From Pteria penguin (taxonomy: Eukaryota; Mollusca; Bivalvia; Pterioida; Pteriidae), in NCBI GenBank assembly GCA_035048485.1, contig CM068581.1, forward strand, positions 61,605,393 through 61,669,392: 64,000 nucleotides of DNA, written 5' to 3'. Shown one piece after another: positions 23,329 through 36,727 of the stretch. Numbering within the stretch: position 1 is the first letter of the stretch; every line of letters starts with the position of its first letter. A program made the translations under genes and the position numbers. Below the pieces are notes generated by a model. That model searched no databases, was not told where the DNA came from, and saw only the letters and a program-made list of their open reading frames with translations.

Positions 23329-25191
23329 ATGTCATCAGTAGGAAAAGTCGTAGATTACCCTTGTGGTATTTGTGGTCAAAACTGCGGGGGTGTCGAAGAA
23401 ATCGCTTGCGATAACTGCGATTTTTGGTTTCATTTAAATTGTGAGGGAATCGGTTTTGCTGATTTTAAGTTTTTATTTAGCACGAAGCTCTCTTATGTAT
23501 GTTCTATATGTACGTACAACAAAGACAAATTCTACAACTATGAGCTGGCACTCGGTCGCTTAACATCAGCTGTATCGCGTGAAATGTTAGATAAAGCTTT
23601 GAGATTGGAGGCTATTTTAATGCGACATGAGAGCAATTCCATAGCATGTGAAGGTCTTATGTCCATTGGTCATAGGTCTCCTCTATTCAAAGATGCTCAG
23701 GCCGAAATCCTTTTGGGACCCAAATGGGTAGGTCCTTCGCCATTTATTGTCCGGGCCGATGGAAATTCTTTATTCAACGCTCTATCTGTTGTCTTGACTG
23801 GCAACGAGTCTATGGCATCTGAACTTCGGGTTAAAACAACATTGGAACTGTTTCAAAATTTAAGGTATTACAGGCAATCGAAGGAGTCGTATCGTTGGGT
23901 CAGTCCCCATTTGCGTAAGGCCCTTTCAGACTGCGCAACAAACAAAGCGTACTCTTCTTCCTGGACCATACACGCTGCAAGCAATGTCATATGTCACCCT
24001 ATCCGAACTGTTTACCCGTTAGTTAATGGGCTCGTAGATAGGAACATTCAACTTCTTAATAGGACCTTTTTCCCTAGAAGTATTAAAAGTCGAAAAGAGG
24101 TAACAATCATGTGGTCGGGTTCCTGTAGGAATAACAATAGCATGTGGGTCCCAAATCATTTTGTCCCTTTACTAAATCGTGAGGACAGTCGTCACGTGAA
24201 TGACCAGGACAATGGTCTGTTTCCTCCCCTTACTCGCTCTGTCAAATTATCCGCTAAACCAAAAAGCGACAAAAGTACAAAGAGACAGTCCCCCATAGAT
24301 GACTTTCAAGTTGGTACCTCGTTTTCGCCCAGTTTCGATATTTCAGCTTCCGAAATGTTGGCCTCTCCGCCTTCTGATTTTCCTCCTCTCGCACACCGCA
24401 TGAAACTATCCCCGAATACACAAAGCCCCACATGCACAAAATTAGGGAAGAGACAGTATCCCCTAGAGGACTCGCACGAAAACAGCCCTCTTTCTACTAC
24501 TTCCGATATTTGGGCTTCTGAGGAATTGCCCTCTCCCTCTTCCTCACAGTCGCATATAACAGGCATTTCTGATATTTTATCTTCCCCGAGTGTCAATGAC
24601 AAATCCACTGAAACCATGGATATAACTGGTATGTCGGACGTTGTTTCACAACCATATAAAAACTCTACAACATTTTCATTAAATGGTGGCTTTTTATCTA
24701 TTGAGGGTCTGGTACACGCGGCAACCCAAATTGAAACTGTGGGCTCCTCTATCCCAAAGGGTGTGAAAAAAAATGTTTATTTTGTTTTAGATGACACACG
24801 CAATATTGAAAGGCGTCGGTCTGGTAAGCACAGTGAATTTCCAGACGATTGTGGGGCGTGGGATTCCAAAAAGAATTCAACGAAAACACACTATTTTGTT
24901 AGGGGTGATGATGATAAACTTACCTTTGTCGAAATTAAAAATGGTGTTTATTGCACTGAAAAAAGGAAAAAATTAAATCCTGTTGACCCCCAACCACACC
25001 CTGAGTCAATTGTCACCTTAAAAAGAAAATATTCCTGCCTCTCCAGAAATCTTAAATATAAAAAAAGAGTGACGTGGTTTGTGTGCACCCCTCTAATCCA
25101 CAGTGCAATAGTAGAATACATAGGCAACTTTCCCACCGATAATGTCGTTCATAGTAATGCCAAAAATACAACAGCCCCGTATTGGCGTTAA
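23329..25191 (+). CDS. PHD finger plus vertnin-like (OTU-related) protein, intronless
   Basis: This 620-residue frame starts at the first ATG; the frame is open a little further upstream but without ATG. Residues 12-61 form a complete C4HC3 PHD finger: C12/C15, C27/C30, H35/C38, C58/C61. PHD fingers usually read histone tails. Residues about 100-282 resemble the N-terminal domain of vertebrate vertnin, which has an OTU-like fold. The OTU nucleophile position reads DGNSLF (S147 instead of Cys), while the histidine-type motif NHFVP (H277) remains, so protease activity is unlikely. Residues 298-350 and 351-406 are a diverged tandem duplication (FPPL..KL..KRQ..D..ASE). Residues 477-620 form a basic block with a WxSxx-like GAWDS motif and a KKRVTWF motif. 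I recognise this block as recurring in multicopy, transposon-associated invertebrate proteins, but I cannot name it. The single exon, the repeat-rich setting and a possible premature end (see findings) suggest a mobile-element-derived or retroposed gene. Confidence 0.85.
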   Translation: MSSVGKVVDYPCGICGQNCGGVEEIACDNCDFWFHLNCEGIGFADFKFLFSTKLSYVCSICTYNKDKFYNYELALGRLTSAVSREMLDKALRLEAILMRHESNSIACEGLMSIGHRSPLFKDAQAEILLGPKWVGPSPFIVRADGNSLFNALSVVLTGNESMASELRVKTTLELFQNLRYYRQSKESYRWVSPHLRKALSDCATNKAYSSSWTIHAASNVICHPIRTVYPLVNGLVDRNIQLLNRTFFPRSIKSRKEVTIMWSGSCRNNNSMWVPNHFVPLLNREDSRHVNDQDNGLFPPLTRSVKLSAKPKSDKSTKRQSPIDDFQVGTSFSPSFDISASEMLASPPSDFPPLAHRMKLSPNTQSPTCTKLGKRQYPLEDSHENSPLSTTSDIWASEELPSPSSSQSHITGISDILSSPSVNDKSTETMDITGMSDVVSQPYKNSTTFSLNGGFLSIEGLVHAATQIETVGSSIPKGVKKNVYFVLDDTRNIERRRSGKHSEFPDDCGAWDSKKNSTKTHYFVRGDDDKLTFVEIKNGVYCTEKRKKLNPVDPQPHPESIVTLKRKYSCLSRNLKYKKRVTWFVCTPLIHSAIVEYIGNFPTDNVVHSNAKNTTAPYWR

Positions 25192-25440
25192 ATGTTAGGT
25201 CAAACAAGTATTATTAGGGAGGGTATGAAATGTAATGAACTACCCAGAGAGATAATGCGCGACGTGAATGCTGAGGCCTGACGGTGGCAGAAAATGCAGT
25301 GCAGTATCAAAAATCTAAAAATAGATCTGAAAACAAAGAGACAAAACGTTACAGATCTCCTGGCAGTGATGATAAAAAAGTGAAACAAAAACTGTAGAAT
25401 CTAAACGCCTGAAACACATGAGAAATATTTTTGTTGTCCA
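25192..25440 (+). pseudogene. Possible remnant of the 3' end of the PHD/vertnin-like frame
   Basis: After the TAA at 25189-25191 the same frame stays open for 29 codons to a TGA at 25279-25281. The next 30-odd codons are again free of stops (basic, 'IKNLKIDLKTKR'-like). This pattern fits a longer ancestral protein interrupted by nonsense changes, but so short a run can arise by chance. No AATAAA signal is evident before the minisatellite begins. Confidence 0.3.
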
Positions 25441-28400
25441 AAATTCAGCATTTCAGCCAGATATTTTTCCCTACATTTTTATATGTCCATGTTTTCACAT
25501 TTTCAAATATCTAATGTTTAACCTGAAATGCAGACTTAGCAAAACCGAAATTACAAATCAAAACATGTGAAATTCAAAGGAATTAAAATATATCTCATGT
25601 TTAGCCTGAAATGCACGCTTAGTGGATCTGAAAAAATATACCTCATGTTTGGCCTGAAATGCAGGTTTTACGGAACCGAAATATATACCGGTACTTCATG
25701 TTTGGCCTGAAATGCAGGTGTTACGGAACCAAAATATATTCCTCATTTTTGGCCTGAAATGCAGGCTTAGCAAAACCGAAATACATACCTCATGTTTGGC
25801 CTGAAATGCAGGTCTTACGGAACCAAAATATATACCTCATGTTTGGCCTGAAATGCAGGTGTTACGGAACCAAAATATATTCCTCATTTTTGGCCTGAAA
25901 TGCAGGCTTAGCAAAACCGAAATACATACCTCATGTTTGGCCTGAAATGCAGGATTACTCGATCCGAAAAATATTCCTCATGTTTGGCCTGAAATGCAGG
26001 CTTAGCGGAACCGAAAAATATACCTCATATTTGGCCTGAAATGCAGGCTTAGCCGATGCGAAATATATACCTCATGTTTGGACTGAAATGCAGGTTTTGT
26101 GGAACCAAAATATATACCTCATGTTTAGCCTGAAATGCAGGCTTAGCTGAACCGAAATATACATGTATACCTCATGTTTGGCCTGAAATGCAGGCTTAGC
26201 TGAACCGAAATATACCTAATATTTGGCCTGAAATGCAGGCTTAGCAAAACCGAAATATATACCTCACGTTTGGCATGAAATGTAAGCTTAGTGGATATGA
26301 AAAATATATCTCATGTTTGGCCTGAAATGCAGGCTTAGCCGAACCGGAATATATACCTCATGTTTGGACTGAAATGCAAGTTTTACCGAACCGAAATATA
26401 TACCTCATGTTTGGCCTGACATGCAGGCTTAGCGAAACCGAAATATACCTAATATTTGGCCTGAAATGCAGGCTTAGCCGACCGGAAATATATACCTCAT
26501 GTTTGGCATGAAATGCAGGCTTAGTCGATCCGACAAATATACCTAATGTTTGGCCTGAAATGCAGGTTTTATGGAACCAAAATATATACCTCATGTTTGG
26601 CATGAAATGCAGATTTTGTGGAACCAAATTATATACCTCATGTTTGGCCTGAAATACAGGCTTAGTCGATCCGAAAAATATACCTCATGTTTGGCCTGAA
26701 CTGCAGGCTTAGCTGAACCGAAATATACCTAAGATTTGGCCTGAAATGCAGGCTTAGCCGAACAGAAATATATACCTCATGTTTGGTCTAAAATGCAGGC
26801 TTAGTCGATCCGAAAAATATACTACATGTTTGGCCTGAAATGCAGGCTTAGCCAAACCGAAATATATACCTCATGTTTGGCATGAAATGTAAGCTTAGTG
26901 GATCTGAAAAATATACATCATATTTGGTCTGCAATGCAGGCTTAGCCGAACCGAAATATACATGTATACCTCATGTTTGGCCTGAAATGCAGGCTTAGCT
27001 GAACCGAAATATACCTAATATCTGGCCTGAAATGCAGGCTAAGCAAAACCGAAATATATACCTCATGTTTGACATGAAATGTTAGCTTAGTGGATATGAA
27101 AAATACACCTCATGTTTGGCCTGAAATGCAGGCTTAGCCGAACCGGAATATATACCTCATGCTTGGACTGAAATGCAAGTTTTACCGAACCGAAATATAT
27201 ACCTCATGTTTGGGATGAAATGTAAGCTTAGTGGATATGAAAAATATACCTCATGTTTGGCCTGAAATGCAGGCTTAGCGGAACCGAAATATACCTAATA
27301 TTTGGCCTGAAATGCAGGCTTAGCCGACCCGAAATATATACGTCATGTTTGGCCTGAAATGCAGGTTTTGTGGAACCAAAATATATACCTCATCTTTGGC
27401 ATGAAATGCAGATTTTGTGGAACCAAAATATATACCTCATGTTTGGCCTGAAATGCAGGCTTAGCCGAACCGAAATATATATATATATATATACCTCATG
27501 TTTGGACTGAAATGCAGGCTTAGCTGGACCGAAATATACCCAAGATTTGGCCTGAAATGCAGGCTTAGCCGAACCGGAATATATACCTGGTGCTTGACCT
27601 GAAATGCAACTTTTACCGAACAGAAATATATACCTCATGTTTGGCCTGAAATGCAGGCTTAGTCGATCCGAAAAATATACCTCATGTTTGCCCTGAAATG
27701 CAAGTTTTACCGGACCGAAATATATACCTCATGTTTGGCCTGAAATGCAGGTCTTACGGAACCATAATATATACCTAATATCTGGACTGAAATGCAGGTT
27801 TAGCCGAATCGAAATATATACCTCATGTTTGGCCTGAAATGCAGGCTTAGTCGATCCGAAAAATATACCTCATGTTTGGCCTGAAATGCAGGCTTAGCAA
27901 AACCGAAATATATACCTCATGTTTGACATGAAATGTTAGCTTAGTGGATATGAAAAATATATCTCATGTTTGGCCTGAAATGCAGGCTTAGCCGAACCGG
28001 AATATACCTAATATTTGGCCTGAAATGCAGGCTTAGCCGACCCGAAATATATACCTCATGTTTGGCCTGAAATGCAGGTTTTGTGGAACCAAAATATATA
28101 CCTCATCTTTGGCATGAAATGCAGATTTTGTGGAACCAAAATATATAACTCATGTTTGGCCTGAAATGCAGACTTAGCCGAACCGAAATATATATGTATA
28201 CCTCATGTTTGGACTGAAATGCAGGCTTAGCTGGACCGAAATATACCTAAGATTTGGCCTGAAATGCAGGCTTAGCCGAGCCGGAATGTATACCTCCTGT
28301 TTGGCCTGAAATGCAGGCTTAGTCGATCCGAAAAATATACCTCATGTTTGGCCTGAAATGCAAGTTTTACCGGACTGAAATATATACCTCATGTTTGGCC

Positions 28401-29515
28401 TGAAATACAGGTCTTACGGAACCATAATATATACCTAATATCTGGACTGAAATGCAGGCTTAGCCGAACCGAAATATAAACCTCATGTTTGGCCTGAAAT
28501 GCAGGCTTAGTCGATCCGAAAAATATACCTCATGTTTGACCGGAAATGCAGGCTTAGCCGAATCGAAATATATACCTCATGTTTGGCCTGAAATATAGGC
28601 TTAGTCGTTCCGAAAAGTATACCTCATGTTTGGCCTGAAATGCAGGCTTAGCCGAACCGAAATATACCTAATATTTGGCCTGAAATGCAGGCTTAGCAAA
28701 ACCGAAATATATACCTCATGTTTGGCATGAAATGTAAGCTTAATGGATCTGAAAAATATATCTGATGTTTGGCCTGAAATGCAGGCTTAGCCGAACCGGA
28801 ATATATACCTCATGTTTGGCCTGAAATGCAGGTCCTACGGAACCAAAATATATGCCTCATGTTTGGCCTGAAATGCAGGTCTTACGGAACCAAAATATAT
28901 TCCTCATTTTTGGCCTGAAATGCAGGCTTAGCAAAACCGAAATATATACCTCTTGTTTGGCCTGAAATGCAGACCTAATCGATCCGAAAAATATACCTCA
29001 TGTTTGGCCTGAAATGCAGGCTTAGCCGTACCGAAATATATACCTCATGTTTGGCCTGAAACGCAGGTTTTGTGGAACCAAAATATATAGCTCATGTTTT
29101 GCCTGAAATGCAGGCTTAGTCGAACCGAAGTATACCTAATATCTGGCCTGAAATGCAGGCTTAGCCGAACCGAAAAATATACCTCATGTTTGGCCTGAAA
29201 TGCAGGCTTAGTCGATCCGAAAAATATACCTCATGTTTGGTCTGAAATGCAGGCTTAGCCGAACCGAAATATATACCTCATGTTTGGCCTGAAATGCAGG
29301 CTTAGTCGATCCGAAAAAATATACCTCATGTTTGGTCTGAAATGCAGACTTAGTCGAACCGAAATATACCTAATATTTGGCCTGAAATGCAGGCTTAGCA
29401 AAACCGAAATATATACCTCATGTTTGGCATGAAATGTAAGCTTAGTGGATCTGAAAATTATATCTCATGTTTGGCTTGAAATGCAGGCTTAGCCGAACCG
29501 GAATATATACCTCTG
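25440..29515 (+). repeat. ~46-bp minisatellite, roughly 85-90 copies
   Basis: The core is 'cctcatgtttggcctgaaat' followed by 'gcaggcttagccgaaccg' and an 'aaatatata' joint. Units run about 42-48 bp. Several subfamilies can be read from the second half: 'cttagccgaaccg', 'cttagtcgatccgaaaa', 'ttttgtggaaccaaaa', 'cttagtggatctgaaaa' (usually with 'catgaaatgtaa') and 'gtcttacggaaccaaaa'. Blocks of subfamilies recur in the same order (compare about 27040-27560 with 27890-28260), showing higher-order duplication. Open frames on the minus strand here are by-products of the period and encode no known domain. Confidence 0.95.
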
Positions 29516-29809
29516 GTAAACTTATCCGACACACACACATACACACACAAAGAAAAAATGTGTATTATATATGTATATATGTCGTTTCCATATTTAATTT
29601 TACTTTCACCATCTCATTACATCTTCCTCGTCTTTCAGCTTGATGTCAAAATGCTGCCGTCTTCATGCTTTTCCATGTTAACGTACTTTTCAATTGTTTA
29701 TTTTTTTCATTCATTTCTTTATTGATGAATATTTATGAATGAATGAATTAATTCATTTTATTAATTTCCTTGTGTTTTCTTCGAATTACTGTTTTCACTG
29801 ATCATTTAT
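29516..29809. other. Low-complexity joint: (CA)n and T-rich sequence
   Basis: Holds a short 'acacacac' run and an alternating 'tatatgtatatatg' stretch. Nothing else was recognised. Confidence 0.5.
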
Positions 29810-30535
29810 TAGTCCCCTGCCAGTGAGACTGGAGGGGACTATAGTGTTTGTCGTTGTCCGTCTGTCTGTCCGGATGGTTTCCAGACAGTAACTTCAGTGA
29901 TGAATGGCCAATTTGATTCAAACTTCATACAATATTAGTTTATATAAAGGCCTAATATGGGATTGATTTTGAGGTCAAAAGGTCTACTTGAAGGGTCGCT
30001 GTTACTAAAAATAGACATTTATCATTTGTGCTTCGGTTTCCAGATGGTAACTTCAGTTAGGAATGATTGCTTTTTTCAAATTTCATATAAGGCTAGCTCA
30101 TACAAAGGTCTAGGATGGGATTGGTTTTGGGGCCAAAAGGTCAATTAAAAAAATCACTGTTTTTAAAAATAAACATTCATCACTCAGTTTCATTTGCCAG
30201 ACACTAAGTTGATTGATTTTTTAAAACTTCTTATAAGGATAGCTTATGTAACTGGAAGGGACTAAAGTGTGGTTTTTTTTCAAACTTCATATAAGGCTAG
30301 TTCATGTAAAGGTCTAGGGTGGGATTGATTTTGGAGTCAAAAGGTCAATTCTAAGGATTACTGTTACTAAAATTAGACATTTACCACTGCGTTTCGGTTT
30401 CCAGATAATAACTTGAGTAAAAAATTATTGTTTTCTTTTAAACTTGCTAGCTTATGTATAGGTCTAGAGTGGGATAGATTTTGGGGTCAATAAGTCAACT
30501 TTAGGAGTCACTGTTACTAAAATAAGACATCAGCA
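29810..30535 (+). repeat. Hairpin-ended repeat with internal ~150-190-bp tandem modules
   Basis: It begins with a stem, AGTCCCCTGCCAG / CTGGAGGGGACT, around a short loop, then 'atagtg..' and GTCCGTCTGTCTGTCCGG. The body repeats a module ('ggtttccagacagtaacttcag', 'caaacttcatataaggctag', 'gtctagg.tgggattgattttggg.tcaaaaggtcaa', 'tcactgttactaaaaatagacat') about four times, progressively more diverged. I know repeats of this style as abundant in mollusc genomes. No coding capacity is visible beyond short frames. Confidence 0.7.
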
Positions 30536-31077
30536 TAATACAGTTGTAGACTTATTACTGAAAATGGTGATTTATCACTGTTTCAATTTCCAGATAATGA
30601 CTATAGATACTGATGCCAGATATGAATAAAACGATGCTATATTTTTGCTGTTAGTTTCACTAGAACTTGATATAAACTTCACAGAATTCAATGTTATTTC
30701 TTATTAAATCATGCAAAAGGTTACCAAGTTCACAGAATTGTTTCATGTTGCTAATAAGGTATTAGTCACTTCGAAGGTAAAGGTAGTGGCAGGGTGCCTG
30801 TAAGTCGTTACTTTTCATGTATTTTTAAAACATAAAAGTAACGACGAATTTGAAGAAATTAAGCTCGTCGTATTCATCATAACACTTTTTTTGGTCAAAA
30901 TTCTAACGTAGGATTATATGTATTGCAATTAGAGTAGTGTTAATATGCTTGAAATCCATGGGTTTTTACTTCAATTTTTGTATTTTGGTTGGTTTTACTT
31001 ACTTTCGCTTTTTGCTTTTTGTTCTTTTATTTATTTATGTATCTATTGATTCATGCATTTGTTCATTCATTCTTCAC
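30536..31077. other. AT-rich sequence, no feature seen
   Basis: No recognised gene or element. A loose duplicate 'cataaaagtaacgac' / 'gtcgttacttttcatg' forms a small inverted repeat near 30806-30845. Confidence 0.45.
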
Positions 31078-31711
<634 letters not shown>

Positions 31712-31723
31712 CCTCCTCTATCA

Positions 31724-31999
31724 AGCCGGCGTGGCTTAGTGGTATCGCGTCGGACTCCTGATCGGGAGGCCGGGGTTTGAGTCCCGCTCTGGTCATGCCG
31801 GTGTCATGTCTTTCGAATGAGACAGTAAAAACCGAGGCCCCGTGTCGTGGTATGCATGGCACGTTAAAGATCCCTCACTGCTTCGGGTGGGTCCGTTGCA
31901 AAGGTCAAAATTTGTATGCCCGGCATCAGGCAGATGCCGTCACCATATACGTGAAATATTCGTGGTGTGACGTAAAGCGAAAATCAATCAATCAATCAA
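31724..31999 (+). mobile_element. Full-length tRNA-derived SINE with 12-bp target-site duplication
   Basis: The element opens with a tRNA-like head: A-box-type 'tggcttagtggtatcgcg' and B-box-type 'ggggtttgagtcccg', the split promoter of RNA polymerase III. A conserved body follows ('gggtgggtccgttgcaaagg', 'cgtcaccatatacgtgaaat'), then an (ATCA)n tail. It is flanked by a perfect duplication CCTCCTCTATCA at 31712-31723 and 32000-32011, which fixes both ends and shows target-primed retroposition. Relatives lie at 43158, 46895, 55179 and 61932. Open frames crossing it on both strands are not genes. Confidence 0.93.
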
Positions 32000-32011
32000 C
32001 CTCCTCTATCA

Positions 32012-32285
32012 GAATTTTAACAGTTTCCTATAGGTCATCCACCTTAATATCAAGAAAATCTTGCTGGAAAGGGTTCACTAAAAATGCCAAAAAATTTCAA
32101 CATTTGTCAGGTCATGAAATCTTCATGATTCTACAGCAGAATGAATCTTTATTTATAGATTTTTATCCAATCCGAGCCCCCGATATGTATTGAAATAGCA
32201 GTCATACTCTCCCTAAGTCAACCACGCGTCTCGTTAATTGTTTGACCTATACATGCCCCGGTTCGTGTAAACTACTGTAGATATC
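32012..32285. other. Unique-looking sequence, no feature seen
   Basis: Spacer between the SINE and the next minisatellite; no element was recognised. Confidence 0.45.
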
Positions 32286-33916
32286 CATTAAATTTTGTTG
32301 ATTTCACAATTAAGTACTGCATATATCACAATAAACTACTGTAGATATCACAATAAACTACTGTAGATATCACGATAAATTACTGAAGATGTCACGATAA
32401 ACTACTGTAGATATCACAATAAACTACTGTAGATATCACGTTAAACTATTGTAGATATCACAATAACTACTGTAGATATAACGATAGACTACTGTAGATA
32501 TCGCAATAAACTACTGTAAATATCACAATAAACTACTGTAGATATCACGGTACACTACTGTAGATATCACGATAAACTACCGTAAATATCACGGTACACT
32601 ACTGTAGATATCACAATAAACTACTGTATACATGTATATCACGATACACTACTGTATATATCACGATAAACTACTGTAGATATCACGGTACACTACTCTA
32701 GATATCACAATAAACTAATGTAAATATCACGGTACACTACTGTAGATATCACAATAAACTACTGTGGATATAATGATACACTGCTGTAGATATTACAATA
32801 AACTACTGTAGATATCACGATAAACTACTGTATATATCACAATAAACTAGTGTAAATATCACGGTACACTACTGTAGATATCACAATAACTACTGTAGAT
32901 ATAACGGTACCATACTGTAGATATCATGATCAACTACTGTAGATATCACAATAAACTACTGTATATATCACAATAAACTACTGTAAATATCACGGTGCAC
33001 TACTGTAGATATCACAATAAACTACATTACTGTAGATATCACAATAACTACTGTAGATATCACAATAACTACTGTAGATATCACAATAACTACTGTAGAT
33101 ATCACAATCACTACTGTAGATATCACGGTACACTACTGTAGATATCACAATAAACTACACTACTGTAGATATCACAATAAACTAGTGTAAATATCACGGT
33201 ACACTACTGTAGATATCACAATAAACTACACTACTGTAGATATCACAATAAACTAGTGTAAATATCACGGTACACTACTGTAGATATCACAATAACTACT
33301 GTAGATATCACGGTACCATACTGTAGATATCATGATCTACTACTGTAGATATCACACTAAACGACTGTAGATATAACAATAAACTAGTGTAAATATCGCG
33401 GTACACTACTGTAGATATCACAATAAACTACTGTGGATATCACGGTACACTACTGTATATATCACAATAAACTACTGTAGATATTACAATAACTACTGTA
33501 GATATCACAATAAACTACTGTAGATATCACAATAAACTACACTACTGTAGATATCACAATAAACTACTGTAGATATCACAATAAACTACTGTAGATATCA
33601 CAATAAACTACTGTAGATATCACAATAAACTGCTGTAGATATCACAATTAACTAGTGTAAATATCACGGTACACTACTGTGGATATAACGATACACTGCT
33701 GTAGATATTACAATAAACTACTGTTAATATCACGGTACACTACTGTAGATATCACAATAAACTACACTACTGTAGATATCACAATAAACTACTGTAGATA
33801 TCACAATAACTACTGTAGATATCGAGGTACACTACTGTAGATATCACGATAAACTACTGTACATATCACAATAAATTAGTGTAAATATCATGGTACACTA
33901 CTGTAGATATCACAAG
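32272..33916 (+). repeat. 21/22-bp minisatellite, ~75 copies
   Basis: The unit is 'actactgtagatatcacaat' plus one or two A. Common variants are 'cacggtac', 'cacgataa' and 'agtgtaaatatcac'. GATATC recurs in nearly every copy. Blocks such as 'aaactacactactg' mark local duplications. Confidence 0.97.
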
Positions 33917-33961
33917 TTTTCATTCACATAACAAAAATAATAATAAAAACAAACACACGCA

Positions 33962-34005
<44 letters not shown>

Positions 34006-34470
34006 ATCATCGAACATCAACATCTTAACATTTACCCTATCATTTCATTAAAACCAATGAGCCCCGCCCCCAGGGTTAAATCAAGAAGGGTGTAATGATA
34101 TGGGACATGGGTAGATATTGAAATTCATTATTAGTTTTCATTCACATAAAAAAAATTAAGAACCCCCCCCCCTCCACACACACACACACAAAAGCATAGA
34201 AATTTCAACATCTTAACATTTGCCCTATCATTTCATTACAACCAATGAGCCCCGTCCCCAGGGCTAAATCAAAGAGGGCGTAGTGATGTGGGACATGGGT
34301 AGATATTGTAATTCATTATTAGATTTCATTCACATTACAAAAGTAGAAAAAAGAAATACAAAAAAAACCCCCACAGAAATTTGAACACCTTAACATTTGC
34401 CCTATCATTTCATTAATTCAAACGAGTACCCCTCTCCCCCACTCCCAAGATGATTTAGAGACTCATTCAG
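33917..34470 (+). repeat. Three tandem copies of a ~190-215-bp unit containing (CA)n
   Basis: Copies start at 'ttttcattcacataa' near 33917, 34133 and 34321. Each includes an A/C-rich tract ((CA)n at about 33955-34002), then 'catcttaacatttgccctatc' and 'aaccaatgagccccg'. They end with 'gggacatgggtagatattg'. The third is diverged and truncated. Confidence 0.85.
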
Positions 34471-34589
34471 AATAGTTAATAGGAATATATTAGCATAAAA
34501 CATTAAGGTAAACTACAAAACGAAATCAATAAGAATGAAATTCCGAGACTTTTTAAAACATTTGCCCTATCAGATTGTCCACTTAAGTG

Positions 34590-35110
34590 AGAACCAACAT
34601 GTACTGTGTCAGCCCAATAGTGTACAATGTGTAGGTGTCATCAGTCCAATAGTGTAGAATATGTAGATGTCTGCCCAGTAGTGTAGAATGTGTAGATGTC
34701 ATCTAGTAGTGTAGAAAATGTAGAAGTCAGCCCAGTTGTGTAGAAAGTGTAGATGTCAACCCAGTAGTGTAGAACCTGCAGATGTCTGCCCAGTAGTGTA
34801 GAATGTGTAGATGTCAGCCCAATAGTGTAGAACCTGCAGATGTCAGTCCAGTAGTGTAGAACGTGTAGATGTCAGCCCAGTGGCGTAGGAAGTATTGATG
34901 TCAGCCCAGTAGTGTAGAATGTGTAGATGTCAGCCCAGTGTGTAGAGTGTGTAGATGTCAGCCCAGTGTGTAGAATGTGTAAATGTCAGCCCAGGGTGTA
35001 GAGTGTGTAGATGTCAGCCCAGTGTGTAGAATGTGTAGATGTCAGCCCAATGTGTAGATGTCAGCCCAGTGTGTAGAATGTGTAGATGTCAGCCCAGTAG
35101 TGTAGATGCC
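34590..35110 (+). repeat. ~26-29-bp minisatellite
   Basis: The unit is 'gtgtagatgtcagcccagta' plus 'gtgtagaat', about 18 copies. Copies from ~34935 mostly lack 'ag' in 'agtagtg', giving a shorter period, so two subfamilies sit in blocks. Confidence 0.93.
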
Positions 35111-36565
35111 AACCGAACAGTGAGCACCAACATGTTGTAGAATTCTATACTGAAATTGTTTTTTTTTTTTTGGGGGGGGGGTTAATCAGTGAGGATTTAT
35201 ATTTGGCCATATATTGCTTTTCAGCTACTGTATCCAATTATTTTTGAAATGCTGAAATTTAACGCATTACAGGAATTTATGCACCAAATTTGCTGACGAA
35301 ATATTTCGTTTTAGCAGAATGCCGATACTGGAAGGTTTGACCTAGATTTGTTGACGAGATAAATAACGATCATCGGGTAAATCCCACACAAATCAAGGAC
35401 TTAATTACCATATCAAGGACTTAATTACCATATCAAGGATTAATTACCATATCAAGGACTTTATCACCCAAATCAAGGACGTATAAATCTGTTTAGAAGT
35501 CCTTGCCCATATCTGTATATAAACTATACACGTTAAATAAGAACGAGATTATTAAAACTGATCCATGTTTTACTCGAAATACTGAATTGTTTCAAAATAA
35601 TCTTGGACTTCAAGAGTACATGTATCCTCTCATACATGTCACATGACTTCCTTCCACCAATTGCTTTCTCAAAATTCAAGTTTGTCCGCAACTTATTCAA
35701 TCTGACTTTTACCGTTGATCGAGTTCCAAAATATATGACAGAAGATATTAACCTTTGATTTTTCCTTCCTAAGAACTTCTCATTAGACATTGCTGTCACT
35801 CTAGATAACGCTCAATATAATTAGAACAAATGATGACAACGTTCGAGTGAGATGTCAACTATAGTTTGAGCTCTTCTTGTTTTTTATCTGGAACAGATGT
35901 CTATAATCATGTAAAAAATGATAAACCTTTTAAAAGCACATCCAAGGACAAGTATATCGATAAATGAGGGAAGGACAATTAATGACATCCCCAGTTGTAC
36001 ATGTATTATGAAGATACATGTACGATAAAAACAAAGATAAATCATTTATTTCTGGCATGTATAAATACTTAAAATTGTCAAAGCGATCATTTCTAGAATG
36101 AGATGCTATACCATTGTTCTCATAGTTTATTTATATAACTATAATGATGATTTGAATTTTTCTGAATACATGGTCATGAAATCGTATTTAGATAATGGGA
36201 ACAATTTCGTCATAACTGAAAATAACATAACTGGACATATCGCAGGTACATGTATTTTCGTTTTATTCTAACAAAAGTTTAATTCAAATATGGTATAACT
36301 ATGGTAATATTCAAAAGTGCAGAATATGACACAAAATAAAATTCAAAACAGAATAAAATGTTTTGCCATAAATGTATTCACTGTTATGATGGAAATTTAA
36401 TCACCAAACATGGATTTGAGATCTATCAGCATTCATGAGGCATTATGACATTTCAATTTCTCTTACGGAGTTCCCCATCATGTTTTTCACATTTGTCAAA
36501 GCGTATTTATTCTTTTATTAATTATGTAAATATTACCATCGTTACTTACGAAAAATGAATTTGGA

Positions 36566-36567
<2 letters not shown>
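35111..36567. other. Mostly unique sequence with one small repeat
   Basis: Contains a T/G tract near 35159-35180 and a 20-bp repeat ('atcaaggacttaattaccat', about four copies at 35392-35480). A minus-strand frame of 88 codons (35533-35799) has no recognisable domain, and I leave it uncalled. Confidence 0.5.

Positions 36568-36647
<80 letters not shown>
36568..36647. repeat. (TA)n microsatellite
   Basis: About 40 uninterrupted TA dinucleotides. Confidence 0.97.
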
Positions 36648-36651
<4 letters not shown>

Positions 36652-36727
36652 ATAAACACGATTTTATCTGGAGCACGGGTTTGGTTGTCCTTACAGTAAG
36701 TTAATATTTTGTAAACAGTATTGTTTG

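Noticed and set aside
26358..27638. Minus-strand repeat proteins in the 46-bp array
   Set aside because: Frames last only a few units, because unit length varies from 42 to 48 bp, and they have no conserved start or stop.
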